Assembly (NCBI RefSeq): GCF_041080835.1
Contig: NZ_CP129683.1
Location: forward strand, 1,550,001 to 1,614,000
Direction of reading: 5' to 3'
From: Bifidobacterium sp. WK012_4_13
GTDB taxonomy: Bacteria > Actinomycetota > Actinomycetes > Actinomycetales > Bifidobacteriaceae
DNA: 64,000 nt
A program made the position numbers and the translations under genes. Under the pieces are notes generated by a model. The model was not told the origin of the DNA, did no database searches, and worked only from the letters and a program-made list of their open reading frames with translations. This document shows, in pieces, positions 1 to 8,815 of the stretch; position 1 is the stretch's first letter, and every line of letters begins with the position of its first letter.

Positions 1-639
1 TGCCGATGTCATGACAAGCCTGTTGTAAGGATCAAACGATCAGAACGAGTCGACGCCGTTGCCGGCGAGTGCTCTGACAATCCATTCCTGGCAGCCGATA
101 TGAGGCGCATCGAGCTAGCGGTACCTGATTGCCTGCGTAATGAGTCGACGCATGACGAGGGTCGTGCGTGACGTGCCAAGACTGGATGAGGAAGAATCTG
201 GAAATTGCCTGAGAAAGCTCACGCAAGGCTCCGCATGAAGCCAAGTCCGAACCAGGGGCGGGCATGTCAGTCTGAATCAAGGGGTCCGTGCATCTGCATG
301 CGAGTCTAAGGTCTGCGAAGGTTCCCAGCAGTGAATGCGGCGTGCTACATGGAAGGGAAACGGCCAACAAGGCGTTCTGTCTGATGGCGCAGCTGAACCG
401 CGCAAAGAGCACAGTCGTTCATGAAGCCCATCACAGTCATCGTAGCCATCACCACCTTGTCACCTAGTCATTGACGCGATGCTGAGCCGAAGTCTGATTC
501 AAATGAATCGGCTGCGTATCGTCTGCCATCCATCACAGTCATCGCTTCCGTGCGCCTGCGATGCTCAAACTGTATGACGGCATCATGACAAAGATCACCG
601 CGACAGATATGAGCCTGGATACGCGGCCACAGGCAGGCG
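1..639. other. Left-edge stretch without a recognised gene
   Basis: I see no convincing gene here. The longest open frame (minus strand, about 32-412) has a composition rich in Arg, Ser and Cys, matches no family I know, and lacks a good ribosome binding site. A 14-base sequence, catcacagtcatcg, occurs twice (near 430 and 530). The stretch may be the downstream end of a neighbouring locus or decayed sequence. Confidence 0.4.
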
Positions 640-1314
640 TCAGTCGTCCAGATTCATGCAATAGCTCCAGTTTCCAACAGTGACACCGTTGCGTTCGACC
701 ATCTGAGAAAGAAATTCAGTGAAGCCGTTGCCGACATAGAATCGTCGATTTGGCTCGGTGTTGGTTATCAGCGTGATCGTCTTCCCGCCATGGCTTCTGA
801 CGTATGGGACCATGCAGTCCTGAATCATTCGGCTTCCAAGTCGCTGACCGCGATGTCTGCTTTGCACCGCCAGCAATTCCACATACCAGGCCTTGGGATA
901 CCTGATGAAGCAGTCCTTGTCGGTATCGTCACTGATCCTTCTGAAATCCAGTATGCGTCCCAAACCCACATGCCAAGGAAGCCGCCAGCCTCCGGAAACG
1001 ATGTAGTTCAGGAGTCCAGGGCGTCTGTTCTTTGGATTCTGCATCAAGGCGACAGATACGATGCTGCCGTCAAGCACACCGACCAGGCAGTCATTGCGTC
1101 GAGCAATCGCCCGAATGTACATGAGAAGCAGCGATCTGATGAACTTCAGATACTCGGCTTCGCCGCTGAACGCATCTCGAAACACAAAGCTGAAGAATGG
1201 ATAGTCCACGAAGGAAGCGGCGGCAAGATCTGCGATGTCGCCCAGCTCGCTGTGCTTGGCAAGCCTGTATTTAACGGTTGATTGCTGCGGAGTCTCAGAC
1301 ATGCCACCCATCAT
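640..1314 (-). CDS. GNAT family N-acetyltransferase
   Basis: Predicted acyl-CoA-dependent N-acetyltransferase of the GNAT fold. The acetyl-CoA binding motif A is visible as LLAVQSRHRGQRLGSRM (an R-x-x-G-x-R/G-x-G/S form), followed by the usual beta-bulge and the C-terminal TNTEPNRRFYVGNGF segment in which the asparagine and tyrosine are typical of the family. About 220 residues, slightly long for a single GNAT domain. The substrate cannot be told. It is divergent from the MFS gene on the other strand, with 136 bp between them. The start may instead be the fifth codon (ATG at 1302, protein beginning MSETPQ); neither start has a strong ribosome binding site. Confidence 0.8.
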   Translation of the reverse strand: MMGGMSETPQQSTVKYRLAKHSELGDIADLAAASFVDYPFFSFVFRDAFSGEAEYLKFIRSLLLMYIRAIARRNDCLVGVLDGSIVSVALMQNPKNRRPGLLNYIVSGGWRLPWHVGLGRILDFRRISDDTDKDCFIRYPKAWYVELLAVQSRHRGQRLGSRMIQDCMVPYVRSHGGKTITLITNTEPNRRFYVGNGFTEFLSQMVERNGVTVGNWSYCMNLDD

Positions 1315-1450
1315 AGGTCTTCTGCACTACCGGACGAAGGGATTCCAGTGCCACGAAGACTTATCTGAATTCATGGCGATATGGACTCGTAAAAAAAGCA
1401 ACCGCATGGTAACTTATGAACTACACAATGAAGTGCAGAAGGAGATTCCT

Positions 1451-2839
1451 ATGTCGACATCACATAAATCCTCTGAATTGAAGCCAGCGGAGGCTATCCA
1501 GACATTGCCCTCGGAGGCACCCGGAGCAGGGGAAAGTCCGATCGAAGTCGCAGCAAGCAATTTCTCGGCCGACGATTCACCATTCAACGAATTCGGAGAG
1601 CGCCGATTCGTCACCAGACTCAGCTGGTTTGGCCCGCTGAATCTAGTGGCGGTGCTTGCCTTCACCATCCCTACCGCAGCGACGGCCGCCCTGTTCTCGT
1701 TCATGTATACCGTCGTGCTGCCCGAATCCCAGGCAAACACCGCAATAGGCATCACCAACGTGTTCGGTGCCTTTGTGGGTGCCATATTTGCCGTGCTGAT
1801 CGGATTTCTGTCGGATAGAACGCACACTCGCATGGGCAGAAGAAACCCGTGGATTCTCAGCGGAGCCGCAATCTGCACACTTGGACTTGTCGGACTTGCG
1901 TTCGCCGACTACACGGCTATCTGGTCGGTCGTACTCTTCTTCTGCATATTCCAGGCCGGACTCAACACCTTCTATGCCGCCTACACCGCCCTGCTGCCAG
2001 ACCGCGTGCATTCCTCCCTGCTTGGTCGGGCATCCGCATATTCCGGATTCGGCAGTCTAGCAGGCACCGCCCTCGGTTCGATTCTGACTCAGGTCCTGGT
2101 CAGCGTCTTCGGATCGGCGAATCTCAAGGAAGGCTTCCTTACCCTCCCTTGGCTGATGATCGTCATCGCAATCGTGATCGTGATCGTGCTGCCAGGCGCT
2201 GACCTGCGCGCGAAGCAGAACGATCGGGATGGAGCCCTTGCTTCTGGTGCCAAGTCCCAGTTCCGGATTCCCAAGGATCGTGATTTCTGGCTGGCCTATT
2301 TCGGTCGCTTCGCAATTGTGCTTGGCGTGATGCTCATTCTGCAGACCGCCACACAGATTCTGCGGTATCATCTAGGCCTCAGCGTCGCTGGCGCAGCATC
2401 GGTAGGCGCTGTCGCAGGTCTGCTGATGGCTGGCGCAGGTGCCGTGTCCTCGCTGTTCGCTGGGTTCATCTCTGACAAGATAGGCAAACGCAAGCCCCTG
2501 ATAGCCTTCACCGTCGCCTTCTTCATCCTTGGTGCCGCGCTGCTTGCATTCAGCAACAGCGTGACGGTCTACTATCTCTACACCATCTGTGCAGCGCTTT
2601 CCTATGGCAGCTTCCAGGCAATCGATCAGGCGCTGATGGTCGAAGTGCTTCCCGACAAGGAACATGTCGCACAGGACATGGGTATGCTAGGAACCACGAA
2701 CACACTAACCGGCGTCATCGCAGGAGGCCTGGGGGCCCTGCTGATAGGCGTGCTGGGCTACGAGATGCTGTTCGTCATATCTGGCGTGCTTGCATTTATC
2801 GGAATCCTCATATTCATTCCAATCAAACGAGTCAAATAG
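1451..2839 (+). CDS. MFS transporter, SLC45/GPH-like, probable glycoside importer
   Basis: Multi-spanning major facilitator superfamily transporter of about 462 residues. After a hydrophilic N-terminus of about 55 residues come about 12 hydrophobic segments. The loop 2-3 signature is SDRTHTRMGRRNPW, and its second-half echo is ISDKIGKRKP; this R-x-G-R-R-x-P form resembles sugar carriers of the GPH and SLC45 groups more than drug exporters. I chose the ATG at 1451 because aaggag stands 6-7 bases before it and the upstream in-frame extension looks non-coding. It is the first gene of a same-strand run with an alpha/beta hydrolase 12 bases downstream and GH1, GH3, SGNH and GH20 genes after it, so uptake of a glycoside or its product is the likely role. 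This is inference from context. Confidence 0.85.
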   Translation: MSTSHKSSELKPAEAIQTLPSEAPGAGESPIEVAASNFSADDSPFNEFGERRFVTRLSWFGPLNLVAVLAFTIPTAATAALFSFMYTVVLPESQANTAIGITNVFGAFVGAIFAVLIGFLSDRTHTRMGRRNPWILSGAAICTLGLVGLAFADYTAIWSVVLFFCIFQAGLNTFYAAYTALLPDRVHSSLLGRASAYSGFGSLAGTALGSILTQVLVSVFGSANLKEGFLTLPWLMIVIAIVIVIVLPGADLRAKQNDRDGALASGAKSQFRIPKDRDFWLAYFGRFAIVLGVMLILQTATQILRYHLGLSVAGAASVGAVAGLLMAGAGAVSSLFAGFISDKIGKRKPLIAFTVAFFILGAALLAFSNSVTVYYLYTICAALSYGSFQAIDQALMVEVLPDKEHVAQDMGMLGTTNTLTGVIAGGLGALLIGVLGYEMLFVISGVLAFIGILIFIPIKRVK

Positions 2840-2851
2840 AGGCAATGCACA

Positions 2852-3814
2852 ATGTCTGTCAGTACACATTGGTCAGGTCACGCAGCAGCAACCAAGGCTG
2901 GTGGCGACGGAATCGCGCAGGCGTTCATCGGGAAACTGCCACCAGCCAATCCCCTCACCTCCGATCTGAGCGATGGCACGATGCAGACCGTATCGATGCA
3001 ATGCAGCTGGGGCGGTGAACTGACGGCATCGGTGTCGGCGGACTACGACACCGCAGCGCATGTTTCCCTGTTCATTCCTGGCTTCACCGGATCGAAGGAG
3101 GATTTTCTCGGCTTCCTGCCGCATCTGATCGCACAAACGAAGCCGTCCGAATCAAGGGCGTTCGTGGCATACAGTCAGCGCGGGCAGGCAGACTCTGCAC
3201 GACCTCAGGGCGACTACGACTATGCCCTTGAAGACTTCGTCAATGATGCACAGGAAGTACTCATGCGCCTCGGTGCAGAACGGCGTCCGATCGACGTGCT
3301 GGGGCACAGCTTCGGTGGAGTCGTCGCCCGGCGGCTGTCGATTGCCTGCCCCTCACTCGTCCGTTCACTTACGCTGCTGTCGAGCGGAGCGAAGCCGATT
3401 GCCGAAACACCTCAATCGCGTGCAGGGATGCAGGCAATTCGCGACCACGGTTCCTCGATCATCTTCACATCCAAAAACCCCGGCGCCACCGATGAGCCGC
3501 AGGACGACCCGTATCTTGAAATGTTCAGGCAACGAGCCCATCGAACATCAGTGGAAAATCTTCTATCGATAGCATCGATTCTGACCGACTACGACGATGT
3601 GACCGACTCCCTCAAGGCAACCGGGATCCCAATATCAATCATGTTCGGCGAGAACGATCCGGTCTGGCCTCACGCCGTGTATCGAGAAGAGGCGCGACGT
3701 CTGGCCGTTACGCCGATCGTCTTTCCAGGGGCGGGTCACAGCGCGCAGCTCGACGTACCCGATGCCCTGGCCAAGGCACTGTCCAGCTTCTGGTTCAAGA
3801 ACCGCGGGCAATGA
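2852..3814 (+). CDS. Alpha/beta hydrolase (esterase/lipase type)
   Basis: Alpha/beta-hydrolase fold enzyme of 320 residues. The nucleophile elbow is GHSFGG with serine near residue 152. A likely acid is in FGENDPVWP (near 268) and the histidine in GAGHSAQ (near 297). The oxyanion region is FIPGFTGSKED. No signal peptide is seen, so it should act in the cytoplasm. It begins 12 bases after the transporter gene, so the two are surely co-transcribed. With two beta-glucosidases and an SGNH esterase downstream, it may remove acyl groups from imported glycosides, but the substrate is not evident from sequence. Proline iminopeptidase-like or haloperoxidase-like activity cannot be excluded. Confidence 0.82.
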   Translation: MSVSTHWSGHAAATKAGGDGIAQAFIGKLPPANPLTSDLSDGTMQTVSMQCSWGGELTASVSADYDTAAHVSLFIPGFTGSKEDFLGFLPHLIAQTKPSESRAFVAYSQRGQADSARPQGDYDYALEDFVNDAQEVLMRLGAERRPIDVLGHSFGGVVARRLSIACPSLVRSLTLLSSGAKPIAETPQSRAGMQAIRDHGSSIIFTSKNPGATDEPQDDPYLEMFRQRAHRTSVENLLSIASILTDYDDVTDSLKATGIPISIMFGENDPVWPHAVYREEARRLAVTPIVFPGAGHSAQLDVPDALAKALSSFWFKNRGQ

Positions 3815-3872
3815 TTCGCAACCGCACCCGGAACGAGGAGCGATAACCAATATAGGGAAAGAAGGAGCTCAT

Positions 3873-5126
3873 ATGCATGAACGACAGACGACAGACCACA
3901 TGATCCGTCCCGGCACTGCAATGGATGGCACAAGCATTGCGATGCCTGAAGGCTTTCTTTTCGGCGCCGCCACATCACCCCACCAGGTCGAGGGAAGCAA
4001 TGTGAACAGCGACTGGTGGGCATACGAGCATGCCCCATCAGGCCCGATAAGCGAACTGTCCGGTCCCGCCTGCGATTCCTATCATCACTGGCGCGAAGAC
4101 ATGCGTCTGCTTGCCGACGCTGGCTTCAATGCCTATCGTTTTGGAATCGAGTGGGCTCGCATAGAGCCTAAGCCCGGTGTCTTTGACGAGGCGGAAATCG
4201 CGCATTACGGAGAGATGATTGACGGGGCACGCGGCATGGGCCTGTCAGCGCTTGTCACCCTGCATCACTTCACCCTTCCTCTCTGGTTCGCCAGGCAGGG
4301 TGGCTGGACGAGCAGTCATGCCACTGAGCACTTTCTGCAATACATCTCTGCGGTCATGCCGATTCTGAAGCACGGCGTCACTGGAATCGTCACCATCAAC
4401 GAACCAAACATGGTCGCCATCTTGGGACGCGTCACAAGCGGCGAGGTTTCCTTCTCCGACATGGAACCGGGAGTCCTGCCCGATCCCGACCCGTCGGTGG
4501 CGCTTGCACTGAAGAAGGCCCATCATGCCGCGGCGGATATGCTGCACCGAGAATTGCCTGGGGTCGCCGTCGGCTGGAGCGTCGCAAATCAATGCGTCCA
4601 GGCTCTCCACGGTGGCGAGGAGCGGGCGCGCGCATATTCCCAATCCATCGAAGACCAGTTCATTCTTGCAGCGGAACATGATGATTTCATCGGCATTCAG
4701 TCATATACCCGCACGGTTTTCGGAGCCGATGGGAAAAGGGTCCAGCCCAGATCGGAAGATCTCACGTCGAATGGGTGGGAATACTATCCACAGGCAGTCG
4801 GCGGCGCGATAGAACATACGCATGCGCTGATCCCTCAGGTTCCACTGCTGGTCACCGAAAACGGAATATCAACGCATGATGACGAACAGAGGATTTCGTA
4901 TACTCAGGGAGCCTTGCAATCCATAAGCTCATTGCTGGTGCAAGGCTTGCCCATCCGCGGCTATTTCCACTGGTCCCTGCTTGATAACTATGAGTGGGGC
5001 AGTTGGGAACCCACATTCGGCCTCGCGTCGGTCGACAGGAGTTCCCCCGACTTCACACGCATCGCCAAGCCCTCGTTGGCCTGGCTGGGCAATTGGGCGA
5101 AACTGCAGCGAATGCCGTGCAGGTGA
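3873..5126 (+). CDS. GH1 family beta-glycosidase
   Basis: Glycoside hydrolase family 1 retaining beta-glycosidase, 417 residues. The acid/base motif is TINEPN (Glu near residue 176) and the nucleophile motif is VTENG (Glu near 328). The N-terminal GAATSPHQVEG and the DNYEWG motif before the C-terminus are also classic GH1 features. There is no signal peptide. I chose the ATG at 3873 because gaaggagc precedes it closely and a longer frame back to 3762 overlaps the upstream gene. The family usually has 440-480 residues, so this is a compact member. It lies between an esterase-type hydrolase and a GH3 enzyme; the pair suggests stepwise removal of beta-linked sugars in the cytoplasm. The sugar specificity is not known. 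Confidence 0.93.
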   Translation: MHERQTTDHMIRPGTAMDGTSIAMPEGFLFGAATSPHQVEGSNVNSDWWAYEHAPSGPISELSGPACDSYHHWREDMRLLADAGFNAYRFGIEWARIEPKPGVFDEAEIAHYGEMIDGARGMGLSALVTLHHFTLPLWFARQGGWTSSHATEHFLQYISAVMPILKHGVTGIVTINEPNMVAILGRVTSGEVSFSDMEPGVLPDPDPSVALALKKAHHAAADMLHRELPGVAVGWSVANQCVQALHGGEERARAYSQSIEDQFILAAEHDDFIGIQSYTRTVFGADGKRVQPRSEDLTSNGWEYYPQAVGGAIEHTHALIPQVPLLVTENGISTHDDEQRISYTQGALQSISSLLVQGLPIRGYFHWSLLDNYEWGSWEPTFGLASVDRSSPDFTRIAKPSLAWLGNWAKLQRMPCR

Positions 5127-5243
5127 CCCACTGACCCAACGGTTGGCCCTCGACCGCGGCCATGCCCATGAAACTCATACGCAATGCAATCACGTCAGTC
5201 GACATCGCAAGAACGATGCCCATCATCCCAGGGAGTTCACCAT

Positions 5244-7487
5244 ATGCAATCACTTTCCATCGAACAGAAGTCATCTCTCACATCGGGAGCCACAACATGG
5301 ACCAGCCAGGGTGTCGGAGACATCGAATCCATGCATATGAGCGATGGCCCCCATGGATTGCGATACCAAGGATCAGACGGTGACTCACTGGGTCTGGGAG
5401 CAAGTGTGGCATCGACGTGCTTCCCGACCGCCGCAGGGCTTGCGTCAACATGGGACCGTGACATGGTGCGAAGGGTCGGAGTTGCCTTGGGCGAGGAAGC
5501 ATCCGAGCTGCATGTAAGCATGCTGCTCGGTCCGGGACTCAACATCAAGCGTTCGCCCCTCGGTGGCCGTAACTTCGAATACGCTTCCGAAGATCCCTTC
5601 CTCGCCGGCTCGTATGGGATCGCCTTTGTGGAAGGCGTGCAATCGCAGGGCGTAAGCGCCGTGCCCAAGCACTTTGCCGTGAACAATCAGGAAACGGACC
5701 GCTTTCGCGTCAGTGCCGAACTGGATGAGCGCACGCTGCGTGAAATATACCTTCCCGCTTTTGAAATGACGGTCAGACAGGCTCGTCCCTGGGCTCTCAT
5801 GTGCTCATATAACAAGGTGAACGGCGTATACGCCAGTCAGAACGAACGGCTCCTGACGACGATCCTGCGGCATGAGTGGGGGTTCGATGGCGTTGTCGTG
5901 TCGGATTGGGGCGCTGTCTCAGATCGCGTTGCAGCGGTCAAGGCAGGTCTGGATATCGAGATGCCCCCTTCGAATACGGATGGCAAAATCGTCGACGCAG
6001 TCAAGTCCGGTGAATGCGACGAATCCGTTCTCGACACCGTTGCCGACCGTATCTCACTGCTCGCACGCCGCACCCGACAGGCACGCTCCGGCAGTCCTCG
6101 TGCCGCACGACAATCCATCAGCGAGCATGACGATCTTGCGCGCAAGGCAGCGCAGGAATCGGTCGTCATGCTCAAGAACACCGGAATCCTGCCACTCTCG
6201 ACCAGTGACAGCTCTTCGATTGCCGTGATTGGTGAATTTGCACGCACACCTCGGTATCAAGGAGGCGGATCATCTCATGTCACGGCCCTGCATGTCCGCA
6301 ATCTGCTTGACGAGCTCAGGCAGGCACTCCCCAACCGTGAGATCACGTTTGCACCGGGCTACGCCGTTCCCAGACAAGGCGGCAGCGAAGTGCCGGATGC
6401 GCAGCGGCTCGTTGACGAGGCCGTCCGTCAGGCAAAAGACGCGTCAGTTGCCTTGGTCAGCCTTGGATATTTCGAATCCGATGAATCGGAGGGCTCCGAT
6501 AGGAGCGGCATATCTCTCAGCGACCCTCAGACGAAACTGCTCGAGGCCGTCATCGCAACCGGAACCCCCACAGTCGTGATACTCTCCGGCGGTGGAGTCA
6601 TTCAGCTCGGCGATTGGGCCGATCAGGTCGATTCCATACTCGAGGGATGGCTGCTCGGCCAGGCTGGAGGCGCTGCGCTAGCGGACATACTGACTGGAGT
6701 CGTCTCACCATCTGGACACTTAAATGAGACGATACCTCGGCGATTGGAAGACAATCCCAGCTACCTTCATTTCCCTGGATCGCATGGTGAAGTGGTATAT
6801 GGTGAAGGTCTCTATGTCGGCTATCGCTATTACGACACAATGAACCTGCCAGTTGCATTTCCATTCGGATTCGGGCTGAGCTATTCGACATTCTCCTATG
6901 GCGACATCGAGGTCGAAAGCGTCGATGCGACAAGCGCAAGGGTCTCGCTGACGGTCACCAACACTGGAAGTCATCATGCCGCCGCCGTTCCCCAGATCTA
7001 TGTCCGCAGCAACCAGGATGACCGCCCGGTCCATGAGCTCAAGGGCTTCGAACGGGTCGAACTGGATCCAGGCGAAGGTACGAGCGTTGCCCTGAAACTC
7101 GATGAGCGGGCCTTCGCGACATGGGATGCCTCACAACAGCGTTGGAGAACGTATGCAGGTGACTACACCATCGAGATAGGCACTTCAAGCCGTGATATCG
7201 TGCATTCCAAGACAATCACACTTCGCGGCGATGGGTATGTCCCGCCGCTGACGGTCATGTCAACCATCGGCGAGTGGATGGCCAGTCCCTATGGCGTCAG
7301 GGTGCTCAAGCCCTTGGTGGACAGGATCCGTGCATCAGCTCCCGATTCTTCTCCCGAGATGGCTGCCATGTTCGCACAGATGCCCCTGATAAAGCTGGTT
7401 TCATGGGGCATTGGTCTCGACGAGACCAAGATCGAAGCAATGACATCCGCAGCGAACCGTCTCAAGGAGGAAGACGCAAAGGGCTGA
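5244..7487 (+). CDS. GH3 family beta-glycosidase with FnIII-like domain
   Basis: Glycoside hydrolase family 3 enzyme of about 747 residues. The nucleophile is the Asp of VVSDWGAV (near residue 220). The substrate-binding KHF segment (VPKHFAVNNQE) and the second GH3 domain with its GGGVIQL strand follow. A fibronectin III-like domain lies at about 580-690, marked by FPFGFGLSYSTF and by PVHELKGFERVEL. A C-terminal extension of about 55 residues comes after it and is common in actinobacterial GH3 proteins. The ATG at 5244 is preceded by gggag at a normal distance. No secretion signal. Third enzyme of the cluster; likely a beta-glucosidase or related exo-enzyme. Confidence 0.93.
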   Translation: MQSLSIEQKSSLTSGATTWTSQGVGDIESMHMSDGPHGLRYQGSDGDSLGLGASVASTCFPTAAGLASTWDRDMVRRVGVALGEEASELHVSMLLGPGLNIKRSPLGGRNFEYASEDPFLAGSYGIAFVEGVQSQGVSAVPKHFAVNNQETDRFRVSAELDERTLREIYLPAFEMTVRQARPWALMCSYNKVNGVYASQNERLLTTILRHEWGFDGVVVSDWGAVSDRVAAVKAGLDIEMPPSNTDGKIVDAVKSGECDESVLDTVADRISLLARRTRQARSGSPRAARQSISEHDDLARKAAQESVVMLKNTGILPLSTSDSSSIAVIGEFARTPRYQGGGSSHVTALHVRNLLDELRQALPNREITFAPGYAVPRQGGSEVPDAQRLVDEAVRQAKDASVALVSLGYFESDESEGSDRSGISLSDPQTKLLEAVIATGTPTVVILSGGGVIQLGDWADQVDSILEGWLLGQAGGAALADILTGVVSPSGHLNETIPRRLEDNPSYLHFPGSHGEVVYGEGLYVGYRYYDTMNLPVAFPFGFGLSYSTFSYGDIEVESVDATSARVSLTVTNTGSHHAAAVPQIYVRSNQDDRPVHELKGFERVELDPGEGTSVALKLDERAFATWDASQQRWRTYAGDYTIEIGTSSRDIVHSKTITLRGDGYVPPLTVMSTIGEWMASPYGVRVLKPLVDRIRASAPDSSPEMAAMFAQMPLIKLVSWGIGLDETKIEAMTSAANRLKEEDAKG

Positions 7488-7637
7488 CCGACCCCGCCCC
7501 TTCTCACGAAGCGATTGCCATTCGCGAAGTCTTCGACTGTCGCGCAGACTGCAGGAGGGAGCCCGCGACAGTCATCATGCGACTGCATAATTCAAGAATC
7601 TTCACTCATATCGAGTTCAAACGGAGGCAAATCACAT

Positions 7638-8765
7638 ATGAAAAGCATCTACGAGGGTCACGGGATCGAAGCATTTCTCAACCATGCCGCTCAGACCGTT
7701 CCCGGGCCGTTCAAGGGAATCATGCCTCATCGAATGAATGCACGGCTACGTTCGCAGATCGAAGATCCATTGTTTTCATGGAATGAATTCTGTCCATCGG
7801 GAATCAGCCTTGAACTTGCAATAAAAAAGACCACGACAATCACTCTTACCGGCTATGCCCTTGACGATTCACCGCAATGGATCTCTCTGGTCTCAAGAAA
7901 TGCAGAACAATCGAAACGCATGGATGTGCAGATGCACGGGCTTGGCCGACTCGTTCCCAATCTGAAGGAGGGATCCTTCTCTCTGAAGACCGGAAATCCA
8001 ATGACCATAACGCTTGAGCCACTCGATGCGATGGATACGCAGTTCACCGTCATGCTCTCCCATACCTGCCTTGCAGAAATCATAGGAATCGAATCCGACG
8101 ACGCTGTCACGCCGAACGGCATTGAGACGCCCCGCCGTCGATGGACACACTACGGAAGCTCCATCAGTCACGGAGCGCAGTCTCAGCGACCTGCCGATAG
8201 ATGGCTCATGCAGGTTGCACAGAAGCTAGACCTCGATCTCACCGATCTGTCGCTCTCAGGCAATGCCCAACTCGATCAGGCGGTCGCCCGAACCATTGCG
8301 AATCAGCCCGCCGACTTCATCACCTGTGCAATAGGAATAAACCTGGTCAATGCAGATTCTATGAGGGAACGGACATTCATGCCTGCCGTGCATGGCTTCC
8401 TCGACACCGTTCGCGACAGGCATCCACAAACACCACTTATCGTGATAACCGCATGCACCTGCCCGATGCAGGAAAACACGCCGGGACCAGTCATGCAGGA
8501 ATCCGATGGAACGTTCAGAACCGCACGACGAAGCCTCGAAAACGACGAGGGTGCGCTCACGCTTTCAAAGACTCGCGAAATGGTCGAACGAGCCGTTGAA
8601 CAGCGTCATGATCCATTCATGACCGTGATGAATGGGCTGGAGCTTCTTGGGCCGAGCGATGCCCATTTTCTGAGAGACAATCTGCATCCCGACCAGGCGG
8701 GAATCGATGTCATCGCCTCACGCTTCGCGACGCTGCTGCCACAGGCACTCAGAAGAGTCCAATAG
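7638..8765 (+). CDS. SGNH/GDSL-type hydrolase, probable carbohydrate esterase
   Basis: Two-domain protein of 375 residues. Residues of about 30-150 look like a beta-sandwich. From about 165 an SGNH-hydrolase domain follows. Block I is YGSSISHG (nucleophile serine near 174), block II contains LSGNAQLD, block III has the AIGINLVN asparagine, and block V is DNLHPDQ, giving the Asp-x-x-His pair near 346-349. This order, beta-sandwich then SGNH, is known from carbohydrate esterases (for example CE2) that remove acetyl groups. I chose the ATG at 7638 because ggaggc precedes it. It lies 150 bp after the GH3 gene and 50 bp before GH20. Deacylation of a glycoside is likely; the substrate is unknown. 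Confidence 0.82.
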   Translation: MKSIYEGHGIEAFLNHAAQTVPGPFKGIMPHRMNARLRSQIEDPLFSWNEFCPSGISLELAIKKTTTITLTGYALDDSPQWISLVSRNAEQSKRMDVQMHGLGRLVPNLKEGSFSLKTGNPMTITLEPLDAMDTQFTVMLSHTCLAEIIGIESDDAVTPNGIETPRRRWTHYGSSISHGAQSQRPADRWLMQVAQKLDLDLTDLSLSGNAQLDQAVARTIANQPADFITCAIGINLVNADSMRERTFMPAVHGFLDTVRDRHPQTPLIVITACTCPMQENTPGPVMQESDGTFRTARRSLENDEGALTLSKTREMVERAVEQRHDPFMTVMNGLELLGPSDAHFLRDNLHPDQAGIDVIASRFATLLPQALRRVQ

Positions 8766-8815
8766 TCATCCAAGGCGCTCATGAGCATATGGGAAACTCA
8801 ATGAAAGGGATTCCA

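Noticed and set aside
32..412. 126-codon open frame on the minus strand at the left edge
   Set aside because: No family features, odd composition with many Arg, Cys and Ser, and no ribosome binding site.
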